Positions 23,178 to 34,839 of a DNA stretch of 64,000 bases are shown one piece after another. The stretch covers positions 5,285,825 to 5,349,824 of the forward strand of contig OY992836.1 of NCBI GenBank assembly GCA_963921425.1. The letters run 5' to 3'. Each line of letters opens with the position of its first letter. The first letter of the stretch is position 1. The notes beneath the pieces are model-generated. The model was not told the DNA's origin. It did no database searches and saw nothing but the letters and a program-made list of their open reading frames with translations. The position numbers were made by a program, and so were the translations under genes. The DNA is from Dryas octopetala. Its lineage: Eukaryota; Streptophyta; Magnoliopsida; Rosales; Rosaceae.

Positions 23178-23519
23178 ATGGCAAATATGGGCAGTGGAAA
23201 GAATCAAATGAAGATGGTTCAGCAAGAGTCTATTATCCAAGATCTTGAAAAAGAACACTCTGTTCTGCTTCAACAACTAGAAATAGAGAAAAAAAGAGGG
23301 GAGGAACTTCAGAAAACTAGCATTGAGATCTCAGGGGCTGATTGGTTGTGCAAACCAATTGACCAGCTCAACTTGGAGGAGCTCTCCACGTTCAAGGGAG
23401 CTTTAGAAAAATTGAAGAAAAATGTAGCAAATAGAAAGAAGGAACTTTTAGTGCAACCTTCCTCTTCTGACAATCCTAGAATTGATCTAGCTAGGGGTAC
23501 TTCTTCTGATCCTAATTAA
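23178..23519 (+). CDS. Type I (M-alpha, AGL62-like) MADS-related protein lacking almost all of the MADS domain
   Basis: A 113-residue open frame from ATG at 23178 to TAA. The N-terminus MANMGSGKNQMKMVQQES looks like the first residues of a MADS domain (G-GK-KI-MV pattern). It then jumps directly to the coiled-coil region that normally follows it: IQDLEKEHSVLLQQLEIEKK, RGEELQKT, then WLCKPIDQLNLEELSTFKGA and LEKLKKNVANRKKELL. AGL62-like proteins normally have about 60 MADS residues (the KKASEL and FSPGGKxFSFGH blocks) between these parts; here they are missing in frame. The product would keep a dimerisation-type helix but not the DNA-binding domain. It could be a functional small interfering protein or a fresh pseudogene. 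A TATA box at 23057 and an open frame favour expression, but I cannot show it. Confidence 0.7.
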   Translation: MANMGSGKNQMKMVQQESIIQDLEKEHSVLLQQLEIEKKRGEELQKTSIEISGADWLCKPIDQLNLEELSTFKGALEKLKKNVANRKKELLVQPSSSDNPRIDLARGTSSDPN

Positions 23520-23539
23520 TGGCCATTTCCTTGACCATT

Positions 23540-26050
23540 AGCTTTAGATATGATGTAATCTCTCCCCCATCCTTCTGCAGCCATGGTTGAGAAGAGATAG
23601 TGGGGAAATAATAAATCTGAGAGTTCCAATTTTTATAATAAAGTTCATCAAATGATCTATTTTCTCAAATGTTTTTTTAATTCATTTATTTTTTTTATTT
23701 AGTATTTTGATCGTGTTCTTCTTTTTACAATGTAGATCGAACGCCAATGTTATGGACATGTGTGGGTGTTTATTGGAAAATATTTCTTTAAAAAAGGGAG
23801 TATAAATATTTAAAAAACAAATCCTAAATTTACCAAAGTACTTGCTTCGAGCAGCTTTACCCTGTGTTTGGATGACTTTGAATACGGATTATCTTTTCAT
23901 CTTTATATGATTAGAAAGAGATATCGAGTGTTGCAACCAAGGAGTTAAATTTTCAAATTTTCGGTGAAATTTCGTTTTTTAGAAGTATGAAAATTTTAAC
24001 ATGTATTCGTCAACATTTCGCTGAAATTTCCAAAATTTCAAAAATTTTGCCGAAATTTCGCTTTGTCTTCTTCAACAATTTATGTCTTCTCCTTCTCTGT
24101 CTTCACTCTTTGCTCACTTAATTGCACAAATCCAGCTAAATCTCAGCTGCCCAAGAGAGATCCCGGCCAAATGTTGATGGCCGAAGAAAGGGAGAAAATA
24201 TAATTGATAACTCCTTTGTTAAGTTAAACTATTGATTAATTAAAGAATAAATATAATTGATAACTCCTCTAATTAAAAGGTAAGAAATATATGAACCTTT
24301 GATTGATTGTAGTTACACTACTAATATAATATACTGACATGAGCACCAGAGGTTTTTTCGTCAATATTTATAATTAGAAGATGTAATTGCATGTTGAAGA
24401 CCCATGAGACTCACCCTTAAAATTGGCTTGTAAGGAGATGATTTCTCAAGGCTTATACATTGTACAACCCAACAATGTCATGGAGATCTGTGATATTTTA
24501 CACCTCCCCACAATGCCAGGGTTGGATCCACTGCCACATTGTAGCACAACCCAATGAGCGGGTTACTGAGCCCAATTTAGAGGATACACTAGTTGGTCCA
24601 AAATTCCAAAGAATATATAGCATGGGCTCTGATACCATGTTAAAGGCCCATGAGCCTAACTCATCCTTATAATTGGCTTGTCCAAGACTTATCTACTGTG
24701 CAACCCAATTATATCCTAGGGATGTGAGATATTTAACAATAGTGTACTCCCTTGGGCTTCATAACTCGAATGAGTGCTTATGGCAGGAAAGTGAAACCTT
24801 ATATGGAAAATGACCAAGATAAACTTTATATGGAGGTTCAGCTTTATAATTAGACCATAAATGTCTCAGATATTGATACAGAGGAATGCTAGTTATCTTT
24901 CTCCAATCTATTTGATCAGAACTGTTTATTTTTTAGATCATCATTTAATAATCATCTCTACAAAAAAAATAACTAAATTAAAAATCGTTTAGTCATCTAA
25001 CTATTATTAAATAAATAGACGTTGAGTCTAATTGTTACCAAAATCATATGTTTATTGAAAATGTATAGTTATATATTGATTTTTTTTATTTTTTTATTTT
25101 ATCTTTGCAGAGATGATCTTTAAAAGGGATCTAAAAAATGAATAATTCCGATCATGAAACTACACAGCATAATGAGAATAATAAAAGAGAAGGTTGTAGG
25201 GGAAGGTAGTTAGCATTCTTCATTGATATGTATATCCAAATTTTAATAGATTCATATTTGAAATTGGATATGGATGATAAATTCTCCATCCATATATATA
25301 TATATTGAATTTCTCCTACCTTTATTTATTTCTTTTCATAATTTTTGTATTTATTTATTTTCATACCTACTAAAAACAATCAAACATGGACCTGAACAAA
25401 GGCTTGCAATTGACTTGAGGATTTTTTTATTTTAAATTTTTTGACCATATATATATATATATATATATTTCCTTGTAAGTTGATGGACCAAGGCATGAGC
25501 CACATGGTGGTGTGCACAGATCAATTTGGGCTTTCCATATGGCCACAAATTTAGCCCATCTTGACCCATTAAAGACGTATTGGACCATTGATGCACCTAC
25601 ACTCGTGGCAACTATGACAGTCTCAACTTTATCTCTACTTTTTATTTTTTATTAATTTACATTGGAAGAAATCCATCCTTCAGCCTATTTTTTTTTATTC
25701 CATTTTTCCTGGCCAAAAAAAAAAAAGAAAAGAAAAAATCTTATTCAATTTTTCATCTTTCCTCACCACTTGGGTTAATCTCTAGTGTATCTATCTCCAT
25801 TTTCTTTAGTTTTGTGCACACGCTAAATTAATCTTTGTTCTACTAACTATTAATCGCAATTAACTTCATATTGGGTTAATTCAGGTAATATGATGTTAAA
25901 CATTGAGAACATTTACTTAAATGTTTAGATAAGAAGCATATATTGATGCATCTTATTCTCCCACATGTTTGAGCTAGGAAATTAGGCAAAGATGGACCAC
26001 TTGTATTTAAAAATTTCCCTTAACGACAAAGCAGATGGAAACCAAGATTT
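23540..26050 (+). repeat. Segmental duplication, copy A (downstream of the MADS-like ORF)
   Basis: Landmarks shared with copy B about 3.9 kb away include GATATGATGTA, a TCTATTTTCTCAAATGTTTT stretch (23650s and 27530s), AATGTTAT...GTGTGGGTGTTTATTG (23740 and 27630), AAAGGTAAGAAATATATGA (24270 and 27997) and the later AACGACAAAGCAGATGGAAA (26020; 29923 with AACGACAAAACAGATGGAAA). Copy A has gained a TRIM, and copy B a different insertion. Confidence 0.65.
24392..24738 (-). mobile_element. TRIM element (terminal-repeat retrotransposon in miniature), 347 bp
   Basis: On the minus strand the order is as follows: a first LTR (24738-24638, 101 bp, TGTTAAATATC...GGGCCTTTAACA); directly after it the initiator-Met tRNA primer site TGGTATCAGAGCCC (24637-24624); about 130 bp of internal sequence; a purine-rich CATTGTGGGGAGG (24515-24503); and a second LTR (24502-24392, 111 bp, TGTAAAATATC...GGTCTTCAACA). 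The two LTRs share GGGTTG-ACA and AAGCCAATT(A/T)TAAGG landmarks but are clearly diverged, so the copy is old. No matching 5-bp target duplication is visible. It encodes nothing, as expected for TRIMs. Confidence 0.85.
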
Positions 26051-26224
26051 GTTGTACATTAAATCATGATACGCTTTCTTTTGTGGCCCATTTTTTATTT
26101 ATTTGAACTAAATTCTTCACCAGAAGCTACAAATCTCAAAAGAGGACATCGATCTTGTACTTTGTTTTTAGACAATTGGGGATGCGAGCATATGAGAAAT
26201 GTGGTTTGCAGCTTAGCTAGAAGG
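24739..26224. other. Intergenic (mostly within duplication copy A)
   Basis: AT-rich, with a (TA)n run near 25450-25470. No coding similarity. Confidence 0.4.
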
Positions 26225-26229
26225 CAAGG

Positions 26230-27333
26230 TGTTTGTGGATAAATCCATATAGATTCAACGACCAATCACAGATCAACACGTGGCTGGTCAGATCCTATTT
26301 CAACTCCGACTTTTCAATGGTCAAACTTGGTCAGATTTAAGCCTCCATGTCACCATGCCAGTTCAGCATCACATTCATGGTCAGGTCAGATCAGCTCATC
26401 TTGATGGATTACCCAAATCCGATCCGAACTGACCTTGGGTTTTCTAAGAATTTGAATGTTCATCTTTTCTTAAATATCTCAGACCGGATCGGCTTGGCAT
26501 GTGATGATTATCTCTACAAAAATCCAATCATAGCTGATAAACATCTAAAGACGGTCATTATGCCATTTATCGGATCTACCCCAACCGGATCACCCATGTC
26601 TGATCCGATCACATGTAGATTCCATGATTTCACGAATACGGCACATGTGATCGGCTCAGCTCGGGATCCACCGTCATTTACGAAGGTCAAAGTCAGGACG
26701 AACCGCCTTACTCGAATATCTCTGACATAACTCTCTGACAGATGGGACATCCTAGCTCACAGTCATGACTATTCGGGAATTCCATTTGATCTTCCATACT
26801 TGCATTCAATGCAGCATTGAATGTAAAGGAGATAAGTAGCTGTGCATGCTACTGTTCATGGGTGAATACGTGGCCTTTTCTCAACCATTCATCCTTATGC
26901 ATGTAACTTAACCTTCACCATTTCCTTTGTCTATATAAACTCATTTTTATGCACAAAGGAAAGAGTTCACAATTTGCATACAAAAGACCACTCAAAAGAA
27001 TACACAACCAGTTGAGAATATCCTAGAAAATCTTGCATTGTTATCCCATATTCTTCCAATTAAGTTCATCATCTGTTCTTCCTTGTTCTTACTCAAATAC
27101 CTTCAAACACATTTCACTGACTTCATCATTGGAGCATATTTGGCTGGTACCACACCGGTCCTTCTCCTTTGATCTTGTGTCAATGCAGGAAGATCTCATC
27201 ATCTTCAACCAGCAATTCAATAAATCTTGATCATCTCAAATCGATATCCAACTCATCATCCAACAAGGCTTTCGATCAGCCAGATCATCCACTTTAAATT
27301 GTTGTATCTCTCTTACGGATTTTTGCATCAACA
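26230..27333 (+). mobile_element. Solo LTR of the Tat-type gypsy family (oldest of the three)
   Basis: It begins TGTTTGTGGATAAATCC and ends TTTTGCATCAACA, colinear with the LTRs of the full element at 36688. It is flanked by a perfect 5-bp target duplication, CAAGG (26225-26229 and 27334-27338). It keeps the GGCTGGTACCACACCGGTCC block (27142-27161) and a TATATAAA-type site near 26930. It is visibly more diverged than the other copies. No internal region remains, so it arose by LTR-LTR recombination. It sits in duplication copy B just upstream of the conserved MADS downstream flank. Confidence 0.9.
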
Positions 27334-27399
27334 CAAGGGTTGTGGTCCGGCTGTTCTAGTCTAACCTTAACTAACAACTATGTTGAATGATTTTTGTGA

Positions 27400-29980
27400 A
27401 TTGTCTTGCAATTGTTTTGAATTATATGATATGATGTAGTTATTCCCAAATCCTTCTACAGTAAAAGAGATAGAGAGGAAATAAAAAATTGAGTGTTTCT
27501 TTATTTAATAATTAAATGTGCATCACATAATCTATTTTCTCAAATGTTTTTTTAAATTATTTATTTTTCTATTCAGTATGTAGATCTTGTTCTTCATTTT
27601 ATAGTACGTGTAGACCACCAATGTTATGTGTGGGTGTTTATTGAAAAATCTTTCATGAAAAAAAGGATTATCATCAAAACATCCTAAATTTACCAAAATA
27701 CTTGCTTGACACGATGTTGGATAACTATGAGTACAATATATTGGATTTTTTTTTTTTTCATCCCTACATGATTAAAAAAGAGATAGTGAACGTCACAACA
27801 AAATTTATTCCTTTATATGTTGTTTGGGGATTGTGTAAATTGGTACAGGTGAGACGATCAAGTCATAATTTTTCAAGGGTGTGGATTGTTTCATGGGGAC
27901 ATTCGGCAGCATAGGTTCACCTTCTCATTTGGACAAGGTTGTGACCTTATATATTTGTACTATAACATGGACCTAACATTGCAATACTAACTTAAAAGGT
28001 AAGAAATATATGACACTTTGGCTGATTGTCGTTACTCTGCTCAAATTTACCTATAATAATGACTTCAGTGTTGGAGGCGTTAAAAATTAATCATATAAAC
28101 GCAGTAGAGATTAAAACTTTAAATGATCGTATTAATATATGATGCAAAATATAAACAAAACATAAAAGGATCATACGAGACGTGCTTCAAAGTCGATTAA
28201 GGATCTAGTAAATCCAATTCGATCTTTTTCGGAAGTTGATGGTTCCCTTTCTAATAAGTCAATGCTAGAAGGAGATGAAGATATGGACTCACAAAAAGGA
28301 AGGTACTAGCTTAGCTCTCTAGGGTTTTGGATAAAGAGAAAATAACAACGTACAATGAAAACTTCGTAAGACTTAAGTGAAGTCTGAACTTCAGTATAAG
28401 CCTCTTTATATGAGTGGCCGGCCATGATGAACCCAAATGGGCAATGGGCTTCACCCATTTTTTATTTAATTCTTATTTAAATAATTGTTTGATTATGAAA
28501 TTTTAATTAATTAAATTTATGCCCTTATTCTACCTTTATTATTTATGCAATAGCCCCAATTAGTTAACTTTTTAATTAATTTTGTCCATACTCAATTTCT
28601 AACAATCTCACACATATTGGCACGTGACCTTTTAGGTTCTAATTAAATCCGATACTGAGTTTAGAACTTTCTTCTATATATACTCAGCTCGAATGAAATT
28701 ACCATTTTGCCTATATATTGTTCTCCACAAGCCAAGAGTGACACTTAACAACATATCATGATAATCTGGATTAACTAGAATTGGAAAGAAGCCTTAATTG
28801 ACTACAATATAATAAATTATCTCTGTCATACGTACGATGTTCTGAGTTATAATAGTCATGTATGGAAGTCCGTCAACCTTCATGATTCTTTGAGGCTCAC
28901 CCCGTATGTAAAGATTCCATGGATTAAAGGAGCTTATTATTTGATCACGTACTCTAGCCAATGATTCTTGGATTTAAACGTATATTGGTTGTGTTGCAGA
29001 ACATCTCTCCTAATATCAGGAGTGACAGATCCTTTATTGCATACACACCTACTCGATCCCAATGCTAGTACCCAATCAACCTCCTTAGTTAAATCGATGG
29101 CTAAAGCCTGACCGTATAGTCAAAGTATAATGACTGAATGCACATGACAATTGTGGTGTCTAATTTCTAGGGACTGGTTATATTATCAAGATTTTATGAA
29201 TTCCCGTTAACGAGTGTGTAATACTTCATTACATGTATCCAGCCATACTACAGTCATGTTCAGTGAACCATAAGAGAACACTCACGATCTTCTCCTAGTG
29301 TCTCTACACTGATAATTTGGTACCGATTATCTTAGACCTTAAGTAGAGATCGATGGATTGTACCAGACATATCAGATTGATATATATTGTCAAGATATCA
29401 ATCCTATGACTAGGAACGTTTTAGGTTAAGTACTAAGGGATATAAGTCTTTCATTCCTAACTTCTTTAATTAAGACAATATACCCTTAACTTAAACACAT
29501 TGGGCCTCTTTCATGTAGGCTCAATCACCTTTTGACCCACGAACTATTATGGCCTTTTCAAGTGGATCCATGAAAGCTAAAAAATTTCAAACACTTAAAA
29601 ACTTTGAAAAATTGCCAACCTGTCAAAGCTAGTGTTTAGTGGCAGCATGGAAAATGTTGACGTGGATTTTTTTAATGACATGTATATATATATATATATA
29701 TATGCCACGTGAAATAAAAACCTAACTCGTTACCCCACTCACCTCAAACACTTGAGCTAATTAATCAATTTGATCCTTTTAGATACACACATGATAACTT
29801 ACTGTTTATTTTAATTCATCATCGATCTTTTTTCTTTTAATTTGAACTTCAAAGTATATTTGTTAATGTATATAACATGAAATTATGGATTAGTATGAAC
29901 CACTTTTATTTAAAATTTCTCCTCAACGACAAAACAGATGGAAATGTAAGAGTTAAATTATCGAAATAATTTCGATTAGC
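27400..29980 (+). repeat. Segmental duplication, copy B
   Basis: Paralogue of 23540-26050. It contains the MADS 3' flank but no MADS coding part: the solo LTR lies where the gene should be. Homology is clear at 27410-28070 and again at about 29640-29980. The intervening 28070-29640 has no counterpart in copy A. Confidence 0.6.
28070..29640. other. Unclassified insertion in duplication copy B
   Basis: About 1.6 kb absent from copy A, non-coding, with phrases such as AACAATCTCACACATATTGG and a run of short direct echoes. It has the feel of an old non-autonomous retroelement or LTR, but I find no convincing terminal repeats or target duplication. Confidence 0.35.
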
Positions 29981-30999
29981 AGACAAGTAATCCTCAATCA
30001 AGTCATTTGTGGAAAGGAAAATAACAGAATGATGATGAATTGGGTTGAAAAACTTATCTGTAAAATCCTAGATTTTAAGGAAATTAATTACATGGAAGAA
30101 TTCGTTATTTTTCAATGACTTGTATTAGTATTAAGTAATATTTGGTCTACGTACTTTCTAAATATTTCCTTATAGTACAGGGTGGAAAATATTAAACCTG
30201 TTCATTGTATCCAACCTTCAGTTGTCTCACTCATAATACAGTTTCCATATTTGCTCGCTAAATAATCTAAGAAGGATACAATGTATTTGAAAATTTTGTT
30301 GAGAACAAAATCCCTAGTTCCCTTTTCTGCGTTTCTCCTACAGCTTTATAATCCGTTCTAAACCACGAAGCTCAACAGTCACCAGACTCACCACCTACTG
30401 TATATATGTTTCTCTTCATTGTGTGCCCACTGCACACCATGACAGTTCTTCACTACATGGACTACGTACAATACATGTCACATAGCTAGTGACCAAACCA
30501 TTCAGTTCTGACTTCTGAGTTCAATCTGGTATATATATATATATATATCCATCTGTTCTGCTTTTCTCTATTTCTTCGATCGCTTATATATAGTACTGAA
30601 CATATTCTTGTTAATTTTTTTCTTGTTGTAGTGTGTGTGTGTACATGTATATAAATTTATTTTTGGTATGATATATAGCAATCTTTCATATATTACATTC
30701 AATTGTACGCCCTTTTTAAATTTTGACCAAAATTAAAGGATCAAGGAAATACCCTTTATATATATTATATATGTAGCAACAATCATCAAACAGAGTGTAT
30801 GAACAAATGAGAAAGCATTGTTTTCAATTGTTTGTATTGTATATTCGCTTTTACCAATTTCTATACACCAAAAGTGACGGAAAAAAAGTAACTATATATA
30901 AAGTCATTTGGTCCATAGGAAAAAAAATAAAAAACACTATAAATTCAACTGTCTTAGTGATGCATGTTCATTTTGTTTCATCTGCTCACGTTATGACCA
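29981..30999. other. Intergenic, nothing recognised
   Basis: AT-rich with a (TA)n run at 30532-30548. No coding similarity recognised. Confidence 0.4.
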
Positions 31000-31450
31000 C
31001 ATTAATACAGGCCATTAGAATCAACAGAAGAAGTACCCCAGCTAGGTCAGTTCCAGGGGTATCAAACAATATTTCCGCGGAGTTCTCGATCAGTTGAGGG
31101 TGAAGAAGACTGGGCTAGAAGGTGCTCCTTTTTCTTTAGTACAAGCATTCTCCTTTAGTTCTTTTAGAGAACCCTTTAACTTGTAGAGCTCCTCAAGTTA
31201 AGCGTATCAATTGGTTCCCTTAACCAATTAGGCCCTGGCCGGGTTCTCCATTCTCTTTTGCTTAAGTTTCTCCCCTCGTTTCTCCTCAACTTCCAACTGT
31301 TCAAGAAGATTAGAGTACTGTTTATTAGGCCCTCTTGTTCACCATCACTTTGAATGGTATCAACATCTAACTTCCTATATATAATGGTCAAACCTGTTTA
31401 TTACGAAATGAACACTGGCGGGGGTGGCCAAAAGAAAAGGCCTTGCCTAT
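31000..31450 (-). pseudogene. M-alpha MADS-box relic, minus strand (C-terminal half)
   Basis: Read on the minus strand from about 31400, the sequence gives pieces of an AGL62-like coiled-coil region in shifting frames: TIQSDGEQEGL, a LLEQLEVEEKRGEKLKQKR block, NWLREPIDTLNL, then EELYKLKGSLKELKE after a one-base loss near 31185, and a Ser-rich tail near 31090. The MADS domain itself is not recognisable upstream. It is closely related to the plus-strand relic at 32239-32800: both share CTCTACAAGTTAAAGGG and a downstream TTCTAATGGCC. Broken by several frameshifts. Confidence 0.65.
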
Positions 31451-32238
31451 AGTGGAGAACATGACGAGGGCAGTCTCAACAGTACATATATAGGGTAGAA
31501 AGCTCACTGGCCTTCTTTAAGAGGTCAAATTCGCGTTTTGAAAAAGGAAACATATATTGCTAGGTATGTAGACTTTTGCAATCGTTATTCTCTCTCTTTC
31601 TCGCTTCATTTTACTTTCAAATTAAGTGTGTGAGTATATATGTGTGGGTGCATAATCATATTAATGCTTGTGCATGTATGTCTAAATCCATATATACTAT
31701 ATACAAATATTTTTTTTGCACCTTTGTAAATTGTTTAGGTGATGCATTACTTTACTTTTAGTCAATACTTTTTAATTAGGGGTGTCAATTGCCATAGTAA
31801 AGGAACCGGTCGCCAGTAAAGAGATCACTCTTTGACTAGAGACAATTAGTTATTTTCTTTTACTAAATGGTCTAGTACGTATAAATTAAAGTGACAGTTG
31901 ATATGAGAAGCCCATTCTTTCATTTGTAATCATTCTCCAATGTGATCGATTTACAATAAAGCAAACTAGTAGTAGTTCGATAAATTAGAAGAAATAAAAT
32001 TCGACATTTAAAATGGCCAGTATATGCAAGCTAGATCTCCTATTACTATAGCATAAATAGGATTGTCTACTATTTCATTTGTTCCCTCCAATTGATACGT
32101 TTTATTTCTCTTCATGAACAGTTTGACATGAATAAGATGATAATATTCGAAGAATCGATCATGTGCAAAGGTGAGTATAATAGTTCTGCTAATTAACTTT
32201 ATAACTTCTCATTGTTTATGTCCTTGCAAACTTAATTA
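31451..32238. other. Spacer between two head-to-head MADS relics
   Basis: Non-coding AT-rich DNA of about 0.8 kb. If both relics were once genes, this held both promoters. I see no convincing TATA box tied to either. Confidence 0.35.
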
Positions 32239-32800
32239 GTGCATGCTTTTGCTTTAGCCGGCCTGAAGACTGCATGCAGTTCAATCGATCTAATTGCAAA
32301 ATGCATCTCTCCTTGCTTTATATTGCAAAAGAAGATCGAACAATGGAAGGATATCTGTGGATGTGGCATCTTCAAGAAGAGTAATGAACTTTGGACCTTG
32401 CGTGCTGTTAAGTCTGCCCTCGTCATCTTCTCCCATGGAGGAAAGGCCTTTTCTTTTGACCATTCTCGACAGACGGATGGTGATCATACCATTTGGAATA
32501 TTGTGGCAGAACAAGAGGCTGTTTTGCGTAATCTTAATAAAATATATAGTACTCTAATCTGCAGAAGAGAATGTAGAAGCAAGGAGAGAATGTAGAAGAT
32601 AGGGCCTAATCAGTGCACCAATTTATACCATTAGCTTGGAGGGACTCTACAAGTTAAAGGGAGCTCTAGAAGAACTGAAGGAGAAAGTACTCAAGAAAAA
32701 GGAGGAGCTTCTAGCCCAGCCTTCTTCATCCTCAGTGGAACTGACGCAGCTGGGCATACTTAATTTGGTTCTAATGGCCATTATATCAGTTCTGAATCTA
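32239..32800 (+). pseudogene. M-alpha MADS-box relic, plus strand (MADS domain and coiled coil)
   Basis: The plus strand encodes a degraded type I MADS domain, KKIEQWKDICGCGIFKKSNE then LWTLRAVKSALVIFSHGGKA and FSFDHS (the FSPGGKxFSFGH block of M-alpha proteins). This is followed by TIWNIVAEQEAVLRNLNKIY. A premature stop ends that frame near 32595. In another frame LEGLYKLKGALEELKEKVLK and KKEELLAQPSSSS follow (about 32637-32740). The N-terminal part of the domain is unrecognisable. The relic proves that the local family once had a complete MADS domain, and it is the best outgroup for the MADS-less ORF at 23178. Its downstream flank (32940-33160) matches the other MADS flanks. Confidence 0.7.
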
Positions 32801-33200
32801 TATATATAGTTTTATGGCAGTGCTTAATTTGTTTTCAACTGTGCTATCATTGTGTTGAATCTTATATATGATATGTACCAAATCATTATTCCTGTCCTGT
32901 TGAAAGTACTACTAGTGGAAAGGGAATAATATAGTCTATTGAATAATCTATTTTCTCATGTGATTTTAACTTATTTCTTTTTTTCTAGTATTTTGCGCTA
33001 ATCCTTCATTTTGTACTTTAATTTTTAGACCATGGATGTTATTTATGGTGATCAAACAATATGAAAGAACCTTTCATTAATTAAATAAGGAAATTGGGTC
33101 ACCCACTTAGAAAGAAAGAAAAAAAAAAAAACCTAAATTGATCGACCATCACTTCAAACTTCTCTTGACCTCTTTAATTGACTCAAACTCTATCCTATCT

Positions 33201-33657
33201 AGAAACTTATTACATCATCCACCTTAATGCTGCGTATAAGTGAAGGGTTGTAACTTACAAATCTCTATAGAAATTTATAATTTTTTTTTTTTCGTAAAAC
33301 TAAGATTGTGTACAAAGGGACCATTTCATATTTTCGCCCTGGGCCTAAGTCAGGAACGGCACTGCTTGTAAGATGAATCTTTCCTGACAATGAGAACCTA
33401 CAACTTGTCCAATGAAATGGTTCTTCTAAGGCTGCTGGTTCCATCACAAAGCTAGAACTCAGGATACTAGAAGAAATTGATAACCCATAAGAAACTTGAC
33501 ATTATAGCGGAGAATAAGAAGTTGGCAAAGGAGGATTCGCAGAACAAGACACAGGCAGCTGCGAAGAAAGCCAATGACACAAATAGAGTGTTTTATTTAG
33601 TTTTATGCCTAGCTTGTTACTCTTACTTAATGCTTGATATTTTGTTCGGTACATTTG

Positions 33658-33693
<36 letters not shown>

Positions 33694-33773
33694 TTTTGCT
33701 TAAAATTTGAAACTGGTACATATTCAAACCTATATCCACCGGTAGAGTTGCTTTGTTCAAGTAAAGTGCTTTA
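33201..33773. other. Intergenic with (TA)n microsatellite
   Basis: Contains a short Lys/Asn/Ala-rich open stretch (33477-33600) with no recognisable family, and a TA repeat at about 33660-33690. Nothing else is supported. Confidence 0.4.
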
Positions 33774-34834
33774 TGTTTGTGGGAAAATCCACATCTATCC
33801 GAACAGCCAATCACGGCTCGACACGTGGCTGGTCAACACCCACCTCGGAGTTGACTCTCTGTGTTCAAACTTTGACCTCCACATCATCACTGATCGGCAT
33901 TTCCTCTACCAGCTCAGACCGAGTTTCCACGCCGGGCCCACCATGTTTGGTCCGAGCCGAACCGATGATCTTCCAAGGGATCGAGTGTCCATCTTTCCAC
34001 GGTCATCCCAGTTCGGCTCGGCTCGGCACAGGGGACGGTCTCCATCCGAGTTCTGGCGCCGACCAGTTAGGGCTCGGAAAGACCCCCTTTAACTGGACCG
34101 GCTCGGTCTGGAATCACATGCCCGATCCGATCACACATAGACTTCATGCATACGCATAAGGACATGTGTTCGGCTCGGCTCGGCTCTCCGCCGCCTTTCC
34201 CGGGAAGATCACGTTGGGATGAACCGCCACACTTGAATGCACCTGACACAAATCTTCTGACAGATAGAGTGTCCAGTCTGCATTCATGGCTACTGAGGCA
34301 GTTTGCCTGAACCTTCCAACCTTGCATTTAATGAAGCATTCATTGCAGCATTGAATGCTGAGGAAGTAAGCAGCTGGGCATGCAACTAGGTCTGACCAGG
34401 TGCGTGGGTCTTTGGCAACCATTCATTCACAATGCAGGTAACTTATTCATTAAGTCTTCCTTTGCCTATATAAGGCACCACATATGCACAAAATAATCTA
34501 TCTACGCATCCACCCAAAAACACTTACACAAAAATTCCCACTCACCAAAGAGCTTACCCAACTTGCTGAGAATAACCCAGAACATTTGCCTTGTTCTTCC
34601 CATTCTCCCAAGTTTATCCTCTGTTCTTCCTCATCCCCCATCAAACACCATTACTGATTTCATCATCGGAGCGTGTTTGGCCGGTACCACACCGGTCCAT
34701 CTCCTTTGATCTTGTTTCTTTTGCAGGAAGACCTCAATCAACATCCACTCCATCATCCAGCAAATTAAGCATCTGATCAGCCAGATCAGCTATTCTAAGT
34801 TGTTGCATCTACCTTACGAGAATTTGCATCAACA
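33774..34834 (+). mobile_element. Solo LTR of the Tat-type gypsy family (younger)
   Basis: It begins TGTTTGTGGGAAAATCC and ends AATTTGCATCAACA, 1,061 bp, colinear and very similar to the LTRs of the full element. A perfect target duplication CTTTA flanks it (33769-33773 and 34835-34839). It has the LTR TATA site (GCCTATATAAGG near 34468) and the GGCCGGTACCACACCGGTCC block at 34679. No internal sequence remains. Confidence 0.93.
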
Positions 34835-34839
34835 CTTTA

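Noticed and set aside
30610-30632. TTCTTGTTGTAGTG, possible CACTA terminus on the minus strand
   Set aside because: No subterminal repeats, no partner end and no 3-bp duplication. Likely chance in AT-rich DNA.
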